DNA of 64,000 nucleotides, taken from positions 620,001-684,000 of the forward strand of contig JAIXMP010000011.1 of the NCBI GenBank assembly GCA_025677815.1. Reading direction: 5' to 3'. Origin of the DNA: Phascolomyces articulosus (Eukaryota; Mucoromycota; Mucoromycetes; Mucorales; Lichtheimiaceae). Positions 40,430 to 54,479 of the stretch are shown in pieces. The notes below the pieces were generated by a model. The model was not told the origin of the DNA, did no database searches, and was given only the letters and a program-made list of their open reading frames with translations. The translations under genes and the position numbers were made by a program. Position 1 is the first letter of the stretch. The number at the start of each line of letters is the position of its first letter.

Positions 40430-43400
40430 CTGCTGACCTTGAATCCTATTTTTAGGGAACTTGGGAGTTTGGGAGATTTGGGAAACTCAACATGCATGTA
40501 ATGATTGTAAGTACTTTTTTTTTGGTAAAAGAAAAGAGGATGGTAATTTGCGGATATGTTTTTGAAAAGAGAAATAAAAGTAATTTTGCCACAAACAAGG
40601 TATTCAACGAACATGTATAAGTAGACAGAATTTTTAGAATATAATGTATAGTTTTCATCAATATGTTGACGTTCAGAACATCCTCTTTTTTTACTTTTGG
40701 CTACTTAACTCTCATTTATACTTCTTTACATCATAAATCCATTCTATTTTTCTTCTGATACATCGGTATTATAATATATAACATTAAAATCAAGGATATA
40801 ATAATACTACTCGTTGCACAAAATCATATACGTTGAAGCTTCATCATTCTACAATAAAGCTAAATGCTTAACCCCATGCAGGGTTTTGTCAACTTTTTAA
40901 AAAAATGAAAAGTTCCGACATTGATAAATAGCCCTAGAATATCATTACATTGAGACTCCTTTACAAGCTTCCCGTGAAAGTTCATTATCGTATGTATTTT
41001 GTTATGTACTTAGCTTTCAATCGACCTATCTTAATTATTAGAAATTTATATGTTTACCTATTAGTAGCCACTTTTCTCAGTTCACTCGGATGAATGTCAT
41101 GTATTTGTAATTATTCCTTTTATTCTAGCAGTCCATCAAATTGTCCATTCCATTGATTATAAGTAGTCTTAGACATCATGCTTTGACAGTAAATATGTCG
41201 TCGCAGTATCAATAATCAAACCTACAATATAATGGCAATGTAATAACAGTAGTTCAAGGACCTGCTGGATTAAAAGAAATACGGTTAAAATTTGTGTTTT
41301 ATTAATTTCTCCTATGATCCAGTGTCTATTGGGCCATATCGATCGAGACGGCTAAAAAAAAGAATATTAAAAACCCTGTTGGATTATCGTGGTTGATACG
41401 GATACCAAATCCGTTTGTATGAACTATGGAATTTGTGCTTGCGTTGTTATACTACAATAGTACCGTTCTAATATAACCATGAATGTGTTATATTTTTTTA
41501 GTTATGCTCCTCTCTATTAAGTTCGATTATTTCATTTGTAAAAGTTTAGTTACTACTTAATTAAACAATCTTATTTTGAAACTATACCAAGTTGTAATAT
41601 AAACTTTTAGTACTGTCCTATCAAAAGAAAAAAAAATGTTTTTTTTTGTACATTTCAGATCACAAACTCTATAATGCTATATTATTTTTTGACATGGCAC
41701 TCAAAAATCAATCTATTATCTTTAATTGTAGACTTGTTCTCAAAAGTAATCCTCTACGGATACCCCACTTTCTATTAAAGCATGTTTTTTTGTGGTGCAA
41801 TATAACAATTTCACTCTATAAATAAAGTGTGGTGTCCATCATAATTCCTTGAAATTTATGTCAATTTAAATATAAAATTCTATTATAGACAGCAACCCAT
41901 CATAAGATGGCGCTTATAATGAGGAAAGTATAATCAAATACCTTTACACATAATGTATATCTTGCACTGTTATTTATAATCAAAAGAAAAAGCATATATA
42001 TATGTTAATATATATTCAAGAAGTGTGTATAAAAAAAGCAATTTATCGCATAATGACTATTAACAGTAACAAGGGAGTAAAAAAAAAAGAATGATGCTAA
42101 ATATATAGTTTGCCATGTTACTAAATATGGAGCTTCTATTATATATTAATTCTACAATAACGCATCGCCCACCGTTCTATAGCGAATTATTAGGAAATGA
42201 AAGATCCTTTTCACAGCCATTCATTCATCTTTGAAAACCTGAGGAGTAAGAAAATATTCTATCAATTCTTGAGAAAAGCCATGTTTTTAGGTACGAAGGC
42301 TAACCTTGAAAAATTCCTGCGAGTAAAAAAACAGGAAATAGCAGAGTGGAATAAAACCATGATAGTTCTTCTGTGATGGAAATTACTTTTTTTTAAAACA
42401 AAAATAAAAAGAAGGATGGTTGTTTGAGAAAGGAGAAGATTATTAATAATCTGATGAGGAGAAATAAAACGTCCTTCCACGATCCATACTTATTATATTA
42501 TTTTCAGAAGGAAAATAAAAGAAGAATGTTCACACTATACAAGTAATTCATAACTCCCTACGTATCGTGTATAAATATAAACATTCATAATTTTTCGGGT
42601 ATAATATAGTTGATATTTCTATGTCCATAGCTTCTCTTTTCATGATGCATATTATTATTTTTTACATTTGGTCAATTTCCTCTTATTCCCCTCATGTAGC
42701 TATCTGCGGATTATAAGAACAACATCCATCCTTTACCTTTGTTGGCAAAATATAATTAGGTATCTCTGCCAAGATCAGAATATAACGTCTTTTTGTTTGT
42801 TGGAGACCCTGTTGAGCGACACGTTAAATAGGATGGTATTTCTTGAGCCACAGTCATATGAGGTGCTACCAAGGTCAATATTAAAAGACATCCTGTAACT
42901 AAAAACCCGGAAATGGGAGACCATAAGAAATGATTGTTCTCAGGTGGAAAATACTTTTTTTTTAAAAAAAAAAATAAACAAGTGGATGCATGATAGTTTT
43001 AAGAGGAAGAAAGAAACTGATAATCTTAAGAAAAATAGCATAGCTTTTGAGAGCGATATTTATATTCTTTTGAAATGGGAAATGAAATGAAGTATTATAT
43101 GAGTTAGCCACAATGAATTCAACCCTTCATCACGTACTTATAAACATGCATAACTTTTAGAATATATATACATATATTAATTCACATTGAATTGTAGACG
43201 TCCATTACTTCCTCTCTTTTTAAACTTCCGTACGTAATGCATATTTTTTTTATACTTGCCATATTTCCTCTCAGTTGCATACCTTTTATTATATAATAGT
43301 GTTTTCTATAATCTAGTACATTGATAGTATAATAACATAAAATAAATGGACTAAGCTACTCATTACTAAACATCTTATGTAGCTGTAAAGAACAATAGTA

Positions 43401-43930
43401 ACAGTGTCACTATTATAAGCAAAAAGCACAAGAATTGTTTATCAAGTTCTTTAGCATTGAATATTCAATGAAGTATCCGACAAAAATAATAAACGCCCAA
43501 AGCTCCATGCAAAAGTATCTCAACTCCTAAAAAAATGAGAAAGTCAACAATATCAACTGTTTTCTTGTTAATTAATAAGCACTGATAACAACATAACATC
43601 AATGCATCTTTCAATACCAATCCCTTAGAAGGATTCGGTGAAAACTCATTACAGTATTTTATACATTATGTCCTTTTTACACGATGTTAATGAAATATTC
43701 TGTCCTTTGCTTTTAATTTAGCTTACAGAAACAATATTATTATTATTATTATATACTAGATATTATATGTTTACTCTATCTACTAGTGATAGCGATCTTT
43801 TCTGAATTCAGCTGGTTGTATAAATGGATAAATACCTCTTTATTCCATTGTTAATATCATTGATTCACCACTGTAGTCCCAGGTCTAAATTAATGATTGT
43901 ATATGATAAAATAGTAAAGACGTGTTATCA
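40430..43930. repeat. Ancient degenerate direct duplications
   Basis: Segments at about 40430-41210 and 42895-43920 share an ordered series of similar blocks about 2.6-2.7 kb apart. One block is a CAACT..TAAAAAAATGA stretch (40889 and 43521). Another is TATATGTTTAC..TAGTAG/TACTAG followed by TTTCTGAATTCAG-like DNA (41047 and 43766). A third partial copy lies at about 42280-42690. It shares the pattern GATNGTTCT, a ~10-nt gap, then ACTTTTTTTT and a downstream DNA block ending TTCCTC. The copies have many substitutions and indels. Short minus-strand frames in two copies are weakly alike. The ancestral element is unknown: an old transposon or a decayed gene pair. Confidence 0.5.
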
Positions 43931-43940
43931 ATAAAAACTA

Positions 43941-43978
<38 letters not shown>

Positions 43979-45929
43979 GCACTTCTACTAGTAGTAGCAA
44001 TATGAGAACTTATTGCAACGAAAAAATATTCCATGAATAAACTGTACCTCCATACCACCGCATATGCTACAAGAGCTCTTGCATGGTATTACATGCATAA
44101 AGATAAATCACCCATTATTGATGATACCATGTAGTGAAAATTATGTGTGCAATAACAAAAAGATCTTTTTAATAATAAAAGTATTATATATAAACTATTA
44201 CTACGTAAGACCAAATAAAGAATAATCTCTGGATCGTCTTAATATTATAAATCTCGTTTCCCATAAAGCCCATTAGAAAAACATGCGTCAATTTGAGACA
44301 TGAATAGTAAACTCTCTTCATTTATATACTATTTGTAGCATCAAAGAACAACGTATAGCTAATATTTGTTGATTTATAAAATATGAATGGCTTTTCATCA
44401 ATTTATTGCTTCTTAGATATTAAAGAGAAACCTGTCAAAGATTTCTATGGTATTGGAAGGAGGGAGGGTGAATAATAGAATCATTTTATGTAACAAAATA
44501 ACACTTATAACTATACCACTAACTACTTGTCGTTGAGAGTTTTGAAAAGAAAAACCTGCGTATGCTGGTGCTATTGTATTTAGGCATCCACCTGTCGCAT
44601 ATATAGTATCCCCCACTCGAGGGTTTTTCTGTCTCTTTTTCTTTTTGTTATATAAAACTGCTCTTATTAATGGGAGGTTCTTCCTCTGGTCTTTCCGTTT
44701 CTACAAAAGCTAATTTTAAGGGAATCATTTTATCAATAATAAATCAGGCACTACTTAAAAATAGATAATGATTGTCCATATTTTCATTACTGTTATATAT
44801 AAAGACTATTATTTTATCTGGCTAATATTAAGAATCAATAAAATGGTGTTTACTACGGTAATATCAACTTTTAAAATCACTTTATATGTTTTAATTGCAA
44901 AAATGTGAATTACCGCTGCTATAATAATAATAGTTCCCCTATTCTATTTATATATACATCATTGGAGACAATATCAAGAATCAGAGAGAATATACAACAA
45001 AAAGCGGCGAAAGAGTTTACTATTATCTAATTCTTATAGTAGATACGTAAAGAGGGGTAAGATGGCACAAACTATCGATAAAAACGCCATTTCAAAAAAA
45101 ACACTACTACGACGACGTATATATGAACTATTTTTATGTTCTGGGGTGAATATCTGGATACAATGATAATAAAAATATAGAAATGGCTAATGAGTATAGA
45201 GTTATTTATAATATATATATTATATGTTCTTATTCTTGCAACAAAAACTGACTCAAAAAATGAACAAGATATCATTCCCCTTCTTCTTTTTGTCGTCGTT
45301 GTCAACTAATAAGATATCACTATTACTCCTGGTAGCAATATATACTTGGTTATGTCTTTACTTTTCTTTCCATATATTAAGACCCACACTCACTTCTAAT
45401 GAATACTATTATGGCAAAAAAAAAGTACCAAAATTATTTGATTGCCAAATTTGGCATTTATTTGAACCCCAGTCACGCTGGTGCATCAAGCAAATTTGCA
45501 AATTTGATCGCTTTGGTTCCTGCTATAACTCTTGCTTTTCATCTTTCTCTTCGTCGTCTCTCTCTCTCTCTTTCTCCTTTCGCCTATTTTTTTTTTCATA
45601 CTCCTTTGCGACAAGGTTATTTTTTTTCTACATCCTCCATTGTATTTCCCTTCAAGCATTGCTTTTTTTTTATTCATTGAAATTATAAAACGTCCAAAAG
45701 TAGCTTATCGCTTTATTCCACTTTTGCGCGTTACCGAAGCAACCATCGACAATCGGTTTCCGTAGTTTCGCCACTCGACACAATCTATTTTTTTTATTCG
45801 ATTGTCAACAAAGACACATAGTCTTCTACTGAACACAAAAATAACAACAACAACAACAACAAGCCACTTTTTATTGAACAAAACTAAATACATACACTTC
45901 AACCGTTCTTTATTACCTTTTATCACACT
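43931..45929. other. Intergenic, Itc1 promoter side
   Basis: This contains an (AAT)n microsatellite at 43941-43978 and, close to the Itc1 start, CT-rich DNA (45560-45600) and a CAA run (45847-45861) that probably belong to its promoter and leader. A minus-strand frame at 44413-44640 contains the peptide-like stretch DTIYATGGCLNTIAPAYAG but cannot be extended into a gene. Confidence 0.5.
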
Positions 45930-48900
45930 ATGCCATTGTTAAAACGTAAAGCATTTCCGCTACTCGACCCCCCTACTTTTGATCCACAAGTCAAAGATCG
46001 CCAAGTCTGGGTTTCACCCATCACGTCCGAGATCTTTACAGACTATGAGTATCCTTTTTAATGAACCATTAGCGCAAGCGATCGCTTTTATCCGATTGCG
46101 CTAATCTATATATACGCGTCAACGTATATTAGGACGCGTTGTTTATATATATTTTTTTAAAAAATAATAATAATGACCAAACATAATTCATTTAGATCCT
46201 AGAAAGCATCATGGAGCTGTGCCTCTCCTCTTGTTGTATATTTTTTTAAAAAAAAATATCATATTCCTTAACTACCTGTTATTACTACTTACTCTGAAAA
46301 TAGAACCTACGTGAAACGATATTCTTTGTATAGACAACGTCTATGGCAATGTGAAGTGACAGGTCGTAGTGGACTTACTTTTAGAGAAGCTTTGGAAAGT
46401 GAACGTACAGAAACGGATCGTGTCAAAGAGAAATTACCCGATGAGTTACAAAAACGCGTACTTCAAAGAGCTCAGTTTCGTAAGTGTCGACCCATTTCAC
46501 TTATATACATTCATGACAGGTCCCCATGTACCTATCCAATTTTTTTTATTCTAATTTTCTTTTTCCTATCCCATCATAATACAAATCCAATGACACCTTT
46601 AGAAACTGGTCGTCTTGATGGTGTCGTAGATGATGTTCATGATTATTATATTGATCGATTTGATTCAGGAGATATTGTGACATGTCGATGGACGGATGGT
46701 GTCAAGTAAAGACTAACTTTCTTTTATATTTTGATCCAGTGATATAAGATCTTGATAGACTGATAATGCTTCATCGTTAGGTATAATGCACGTGTTTTGC
46801 GAGTTGTTTCTGATAACGTTCAACTCAATCATAATGGACCTAAAGCAAATGGAAAAGTGACAAATGGCGTTTCAACACAACATGCAATAACAAACGGACA
46901 AATTTCTGATCCTCGTTTTCTTGTCGAGTTATTGGATGATGATAATACTGGTTTGGATGATACGCAAACAATAGTGGAGAAGGAAACTTTAAAGTATGGT
47001 ATTTTTCTTTCTTTCTCATTATCTTTGAGAGTGGGTATTATTGACTTATCAAGTGATTCCTTTCTATCTAATATCATATAGACGTGATCGCTTGGATTTT
47101 TCAAAGAATTTGCTCAAGAAATTTCTCAGAGAAAATTTAAAAAAGGAATCTTATAATGGCGCACCATGGGTTGTCAAGGTAAAGTTCATATTTGAATATA
47201 TATATGCATGATCTTTATATACACCATTTCTTTTTAATAGTAGATAGACTTATCTAATATGAACCACTTTATTATTTTCCTTAAAAAGGCATCTATTGCA
47301 GAAAAATTCGGTATTGAAACAAAGTTACCCAAACATCTTCAAGAAATCAAAGATAAAGTAGATGCCAAATCACGTAGACGACGACTTCGCGATGCGCCTC
47401 CACTTGGTGTTTCTGCTGATAGCAGTGACAATCCATTTGCCAAAGACAAACTCAAATTAAAAGGTACTTCACAACAACAGCAACAAAAAGATAAACAATC
47501 TTCACAAGTACATCACAGCAAATTAGATCCCAAAAAAGTAGCCATTGAAGATGCAAGAAGGATGGAAGCTGCTATCAAGTACCCTATTGAAGATTTGGAT
47601 ATACCCGCTTATCGTCGTCAACCTTCAGGAGAAGGGCCTATTATCGATATGAAACCAGATGCTAATAATAACAACAAAAAGGGATCCACGATTCCAAATC
47701 CAACAGGAGGCATGCCTCTATGCCCTACACCATCACAACAACAATCCGTTCCATCCGATACATTAGGTTCCCTTTTAATGGTGTGGACTTTCCTAAGTGT
47801 GTTTGCAAAATCGTTGGGCTTGTATCCATTCCCATTGGATGACTTTGAAAGTGCATTACGCCATACCAGTAATGATTTCAAATCCGATATTCTAATCGAA
47901 AGTAATGTATGTCTTTTAAATGCCATCATCAAAGAACGTCAAAAATCAAAGAGTTCCTCTGCAGCTGCCTCTGCTTCCATGACATTATCAGTCAATTCAA
48001 ATACACATTTATCAGCCCCTTCTTCATTACGTGGAACCCCTGCTCCTTCCCCGAGTCGACAAGCATCTGTTGTGGTGAGTGAAGATGACACAGAAGAAAC
48101 AGAAGTGATTACATCGGAAGGTGATCAACAGGTCTTTGGTGCTGTATGGACGAATCCTCATATTTATGAAATTGGACGAGCATGGGATGCTAAATTGATT
48201 CCGCTTGGAAATGATCGTGAAGGATGGGAAGATATTCTTATTGGGTGTATTCATGATGTAAGTTTCTTCATGGAAAGGAAGAATATGGATGTGGAAACAC
48301 CAATTTTTGTCTATTACAATGCTTACGGGTGTATTTGTTTCATTATTAGATCACACCACCAGCAAAAGCTAGTCAAATTGATAGTATTTTTAATTCTCTT
48401 GTGCCTGATGAAGATAGTACATTGGAAGAACGTGAAGAAGCTTATTTACGATTAAGTTTAAAGGAAAAAGTCTTTATGCTTGAAATGCTTGTTGGTATCG
48501 TGAATCAATGTGCCTTTATCAAGTAAGTTTTCTATAGATGATTGTTCTTTCATTAGAAAGACCGCGTTATTTACTTGTCACGATCCAATCATAGGGAATT
48601 CATGGAAGAATGTCAAGATCAAATGACTGAATTACGAAAGCAAAAGATTGATTTGAGTCGTGAACGAAAGAGAATGTAAGTCGCTTGGATGGGGAGGAAA
48701 ATGGATAGTGGTGGAAGGATTTATACTTGATACAAAAAAAAGTATCATTTAAACAAACAAGTATTAATGATCTTCCTCAATCCATTATTCTAGTCATGCA
48801 GAACGACAAGAATTAGAACGACGTATTGAAGAAAGTGAAAGGGAAAATGAGTCTGATTCAGAATTATCTGAATCTGGAGGTGAAACGGGTGATGAAGAAA

Positions 48901-50160
48901 ACATGTTAGTATATATATATATATTAGATTTAGTTTTTATTATTGTAATATATGATACTAGAGATACTGACAGATATAAATATATATAATCAAATCTAAT
49001 AGCGATCGAACACCCCCACAACAAGATTCATCCTCCTCAGCTACATCATCACGATCTGAATCTCGACAAGCTTTATTGAAACGTAAACAAATGGAACGAG
49101 AAGAACGGGAAGCAAAGAGAATCAAATTATATCATCAACAACGAGAAGAAGCACGAGCACGAAGTCAAATATTAAAAGCACGTAGTATGGCACGTAGAAA
49201 GTTGGATGAAGAAGAACGCCAGTTACACAAAAAGGTAAAACAAAAAGTCAATATCTTTGTGATGGTGGTGCCATATTCGAAAGTAATTTTTTTTTATTCA
49301 TACTGATATTTTTTCTATGGTTTAGGAAGAACAAATGGAACACAACATGCGTCGATACAATACATTACGGATAAGACCATTAGGTCGTGACAAATTCTAT
49401 AACCGATATTTATACTTGGATAATATTGGTGGTGGAGCAACTCATGGTGCTGGAAGATTATTTGTTCAAAGTCCTAGTGATGTTGATTTCACTCTTTTAC
49501 GTGAACGAAATGACGCTACCACATATACTGGATCATCATCTTCGTACGCTTCAAATAATTCAACTACAACAACCATCACTCCTCCGTGCGGGCACGGTGG
49601 AGGTGTCTCCTTTGTATCTGCATTGATGCAAGCACAAGGTTTTAACAAAGAAGCAGAATTTATGGAGAAACGGATACAAAGTATGCAAGATATGGAAAGT
49701 AATCGGGCAGCAACGACATTACAACCAGAAGAATGGTGGAGATGTTATGATAACCCAGAAGATGTAAGATTTGGTTTAAAGCGGAAAAAAAAGGAAAGAA
49801 ATATTAGGTATACTGATTCACAATCGTGATGTATGATTATAGATCGATAATCTTTTAGCATGGTTGAATCCAAAGGGTGAACGAGAACATAAATTGAAAA
49901 AAGAACTTCATAAGCAGCAACATAATTTGATGTTAGGCATGAAAAAGAGAATCACTGTACGTGTCACTTTCTATTGTAACATGTGGATAGATTGACTTTT
50001 TTTTATATATATCTATAAATATATTTTTAACTTATATCATAATATTTAGGAACATAATAATGCATCAAAACAAGAAGCAACACGTCGAACGACTCGTAAA
50101 AGTACCACCAATGGACCTGTTGGCTCATGGCAAGCTTATGTCAACAAATTTGCAAAATAA
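45930..50160 (+). CDS. ITC1: ISWI-complex subunit, Itc1/BAZ-like (WAC-DDT-WHIM)
   Basis: Thirteen exons join in frame to 978 residues: 45930-46048, 46304-46479, 46603-46705, 46781-46993, 47082-47178, 47289-48257, 48350-48522, 48595-48675, 48794-48904, 49003-49234, 49326-49763, 49843-49956, 50050-50160. The WAC domain (about 1-100) begins MPLLKRKAFPLLDPP and has EIFTDYETYVKRYSLYRQRLW and EVTGRSGLTFREALESE. A DDT domain lies at about 393-460 (LGSLLMVWTFLSVFAKSLGL). WHIM-like segments follow, with KEKVFMLEMLVGIVNQC, a basic coiled coil, then RPLGRDKFYNRYLYLDN and EEWWRCYDNPED. This is the Acf1/Itc1 architecture. Such subunits bind DNA at the nucleosome entry site and partner an ISWI ATPase for nucleosome spacing. 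There is no PHD finger or bromodomain, as in yeast Itc1. Confidence 0.94.
46068..46105. repeat. 10-bp hairpin in ITC1 intron 1
   Basis: ATTAGCGCAA (46068-46077) and its exact reverse complement (46096-46105) are separated by 18 nt that begin with the self-complementary GCGATCGC. The adjacent DNA has ATATACG/CGTATAT and two ACGCGT palindromes up to about 46140. The hosting intron (46049-46303, 255 nt) is about three times longer than the others in this gene. Confidence 0.8.
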
Positions 50161-50498
50161 TGAGGACCTATTCGTAGTTTAATAGTTATCGTTTGTAGTG
50201 AATGAATGGATATATAAATTAGAATATAATCCAATTTCAAATACATATATATACATACACCAAGAACCCCACACACATTTATATACATAATAATAATAAT
50301 AAAATAACACATTGAAATGAGATCTCTTTTCATCCGTTGGATATGTGCATAATGAAAATCTGTTTGTCTCTCCCAAAAAATATAATAAAATTAAAGTCCG
50401 CGCCAAGCTGGAAACATGTTTTTTATTTTGAACACACTGACATAGTATAACACGATCGTTGCTTTTCAAGTAGAAAGTTTTTTTTTGATCGATCCATA
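50161..50498. other. Intergenic between tandem genes
   Basis: About 340 nt of AT-rich DNA lie between the ITC1 stop and the TRM5 start, both on plus. This is the terminator of one and the promoter of the other. No gene is seen. Confidence 0.6.
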
Positions 50499-52975
50499 AT
50501 GTCACGAGCATTTATTCCTCCTGCACAACATGGCATGAAAATATTGAATCGCGATGCATTCAAAAAGACAGTATCAACACTTGCCATGCGGGTACAAGCA
50601 AAACGTGTCGGTAGTCTCATGAAGAAACTTCAAAGGTTTATTATTATTGTTATTACTATTGACATAACGTTATAAGAAAAAAAAACTTACTAAAAAACTA
50701 CTTGATTTCATTTAGCGAGTTATTAAATCAACCCCGTTTACGTAATGTTGTCAATGGAGACGATGATACAAAACTTATATTACTTAGAAACGATCTCACC
50801 GAAGAAGGTATACAAAGAAAAAAAAATACAAAGGTTATTTATACAATAGAAAGTTGTCAAAAAAAAAAAAACTGAATAGGACATAAATTTTTAGATATCC
50901 CAAAGTTACCCGAAGATATTAAATCAATTATAGAACAAGAAAATCTTGGATTCGAACAGTATTCCATGGATTTAGATTATTCTTATTGGACTGCTGGTAT
51001 ATATCATCATTCGTTGGGAAAAGAACAAGAAGAATGGGATAGTATGGGGATTGATGACTTTATTTTTTTTTTTTATGATAGATCAAATTCTACACGCAGT
51101 CATTCCTGCAGACGATACACCAGCATCTTATACACAAATTGGTCATATTGGTAACGAGGATAAAAAACAATTCATTCCCATTTTTTCCATGTTTATCTAT
51201 AGATACTGATTTATATATCCATTATTTTGTTTTAATGGAATAGCCCATATGAATTTAAAAGAAGAGTTTTATCCATGGAAACAAATTGTTGGTCAAGTGA
51301 TTTTGGATGTAAGTATTATCATTCTTCAAACCGATAGAATAAGAAAAAAAACATACTAATCCACTGTTCAATAGAAAAACAAAAACATTACCACTGTTGT
51401 AAATAAAACAAATAATATTGATACAACTTTCCGTTTCTTTCAAATGGAAGTGCTTGCAGGAGAAAATGATATGATTGCTCAAGTGGTAAGTTCAAAAAGG
51501 GAGAGAAAGAGAGAAGCCTTCCTTCCCCTACACCATCACCATCATTTTTTTTAATCTCATATCGAGATTTGACCTTGTAACACTTACACTCTATATATCG
51601 ATTTTGTTATTAGAAAGAAAGTGGATGTCGATTTAAGTTTGATTTCTCCAAAGTTTATTGGAATTCTCGGTTACATACAGAACATGATCGACTTATTCAA
51701 ATGTTTAAAAAAGATGAATATATCTGTAAGTGAAGGTCTTGACGATATGTTTTGGGGGAGAAGATAGATTGATGAATAGAATGAAAAAACAAAGCCCATC
51801 CAATATTATATATGACTCAAACATTTTTTTGCCATGTGGGTTTTATGTACATCCTTTATCAGGTGATGTATTTGCCGGTGTAGGACCGTTCGCATTACCT
51901 GCGGCTAAAAAGGGATCTATCGTCTATGCCAATGATTTAAATCCAAATTCTTATGAATGGCTTAATGAGAATGTGAAACTAAACAAGGTAAAAAAAAACT
52001 ATCCATTTGAGGATCATGTTATTCATATTATAAAAAAATCAATTTCTAAAAGAGTGACCATGCCACGAGGAAAAAGAAGTCTAATCCCCCCAATACCAAT
52101 TTATAAACATGACTGTATATATCTATATATATACATAAATATTATAAAATTATTGTATAGATTACCAAAGGGATTCACACGTACAATTTAGATGGACGGG
52201 AATTTATCCGAAAAGCCGTACAGGATCTTCAAGCAACTTCTAACGATTGGAAAACCTTTGATCATTTCGTCATGAATCTTCCTGCCACAGCCATCGAATT
52301 CCTTGGTAAGTTGAAAAGATGTTTTTTTTTCTTTTTTACAAGATTGAATTGATGGAATAAGTTACAAAGGATAATGAACAATTATAAATAGATACGTTTC
52401 ACGGATTGTATCATGATCAAAAAACTCAATATGATGCTTCTTCATCTGCGAAGCTTCCCATGATCCATTGTCATTGTTTCACCAGAAGTTCGGAGCCTGC
52501 GAATGATATTATTGAGGTAACAAAAAAAAACACTTTACTACACACAGAGCACACATTATACACACAAGCGACAATTAGCTATCATATCACAATTTTGAGC
52601 CATTTTTTTTGAGTTACCCGCATCACTTTGTTCTTTTTCATCATGGGAGCAAATTTGTCTTATTATTGTTATTTGTAATTTATTATCTTTCAGAGAGCAA
52701 GTCAAGTGATCGGTGCACCCATCGACCGTGCGACAAGTATCGCTCACAATGTCAGAAACGTTGCACCGAATAAGGAGATGTACTGTTTGAGTTTCCGGTT
52801 AACTCCGGAAGTGGCATTTGCAACAAGGTAAATCATCCGTTTGAATGGTGGATGGGAGATGAGGAATGATATGACGATTGAAAGTGTTCTAATGGAATCA
52901 TTAAGTAATGGTAAACGAAAACTTGAAGTAGATGAACAACAAACACAATCCAAGACAGCTAAAAAAGAAGAATAG
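50499..52975 (+). CDS. TRM5: tRNA (guanine37-N1)-methyltransferase Trm5
   Basis: Twelve exons join in frame to 428 residues: 50499-50635, 50716-50807, 50895-50996, 51082-51150, 51244-51308, 51375-51485, 51614-51725, 51863-51987, 52161-52305, 52392-52516, 52694-52827, 52906-52975. Trm5 makes m1G37 next to the anticodon and prevents +1 frameshifts. Diagnostic segments are the N-terminal [81 protein letters not shown], the SAM-binding [16 protein letters not shown] and [11 protein letters not shown], and the catalytic-region [21 protein letters not shown]. The C-terminus is a basic/acidic tail with KRKLE, possibly a nuclear signal. Exons are very short (65-145 nt). No obvious mitochondrial presequence is seen. 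Confidence 0.95.
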
Positions 52976-54479
52976 ACTCTATCATTCTTTATCTCTCGCT
53001 CTTCTCATCCTCCACTTCTTCCCCACACATACATACACACACACATACACATACACTAAAAAGTTATATATAAATATGGATTAAAACCCGTTTTTCTTTT
53101 ATAATATTATTACTACAACATATCCCAATCCAACTCTAACCCATTAGAAATGGTGTCAACTAATAAAGTGACGCTATCTCTCAGCAATCGTCATACTATT
53201 CATAGATATACATTGCTGTTTTTTTAACACATGAATTCAAACATAAAATAAATTTATCCATCATTATGGAAGACTTGTTCAATTCACACGGACTGATGAC
53301 TATTTTATGACTATCATTTACGATCTATGAGAGTCCATCGATGTATATGGTAAAAAAATAATTATCGATGATGGACCCTATTTCATGATGAAAATGAAGT
53401 GATCTTTTTTTAATTTTTTAATTTTATTATTTTACATATACAGAATTTCCAAATCGTGATAACTATTTCCATAGAATATATTCAATAAAAAATCATCGTG
53501 TTTGTTTTATAATCTTTATATTTAAAAGATAATGCAGGTTTGCTACGCGAAAGCATCATATCGAATGCAAATCCGAAGAACCTGTTTATGAAATAAACTT
53601 GGAATAACAGATTTTCTAATTCTGTACTATTTTATTGTAGATGGTGATCAATACAGACATTTTTCTTTTCTTCCTTCTCAACCTCCCCCCAATTAAAAAC
53701 ATTATTATCATTGGTTCCTCTTTTACAAAAGTATTCGTGCCTGACTCGGTTCATATTATTTCAGGTACTTATTAGCAATTATGGGTGACCTGACAAAAAA
53801 GAATGGATGATCATTATAATGTACAAACGTGCACGGTCATCATATTTACTTCACTAGGTCGTGGTGGCATTAACTTAATATTCTTGTTTTTACTTGTTAG
53901 CGGATACCAACTTTATGAACAACATCCATATCCCACGCTATAAACAGTTAAAAAAAAGGTCCGGGGCCCGCCCGTTTTCCGGATTTCTTTTATCAAACAA
54001 GTTGTATCATTTCAGGCTGTTGCTTCATAGTATGCTATTTAGTATCTTGTTCATTATTCATGAAAAACCATCATACGTTCATTTTATACATGATGATTTG
54101 CTTCTTTATCGTCTTGTCTTAGCATCTCTCTGTCTCATTCTTCTTCTTTCAAGTAAATTATATTAGAGTTATCCGGAAGTAAAAAGGGACCATTAAACAT
54201 CCCGGAAGAAGATAAAGTCGTTCAAACTTCTTTTTACACAAAATCTTAATTTTTTTTGACTTTTGTCACAAAAATATCTGTGCATTCGAACTTCATTGTA
54301 TGACAACCCACTTTTTTTTTTTTTTTTTTGCTTCCCAATGGTTATTTTTTAAACCAATGACAACCTTTTTTTAATCTGATCATTTTTTTTACATAGAGAA
54401 ACGTATCCGGGTATCGCCGAACGCTTTTTTTTTTGCTTGTCAAAAAGAAGCGAACAAGTTTATTATTGAAAAAAATTGA
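52976..54479. other. Convergent intergenic spacer
   Basis: This separates TRM5 (+) from the TPMT-like gene (-). It contains (AC)n near 53033-53056 and T-rich runs near 54310-54330. A plus-strand frame at 53894-54166 has a hydrophobic C-terminal half but no gene-like features. A GC-rich patch GTCCGGGGCCCGCCCG near 53959-53974 stands out from the AT-rich background. Confidence 0.5.

Noticed and set aside
44413..44640. Minus-strand frame with DTIYATGGCLNTIAPAYAG
   Set aside because: Peptide-like, but there is no ATG, no clear splice sites and no neighbouring exon. I could not assign it.
45224..45688. 154-codon plus-strand frame rich in Ser, Phe and Leu
   Set aside because: It is a translation of the pyrimidine-rich promoter tract upstream of ITC1, with overlapping alternative frames.
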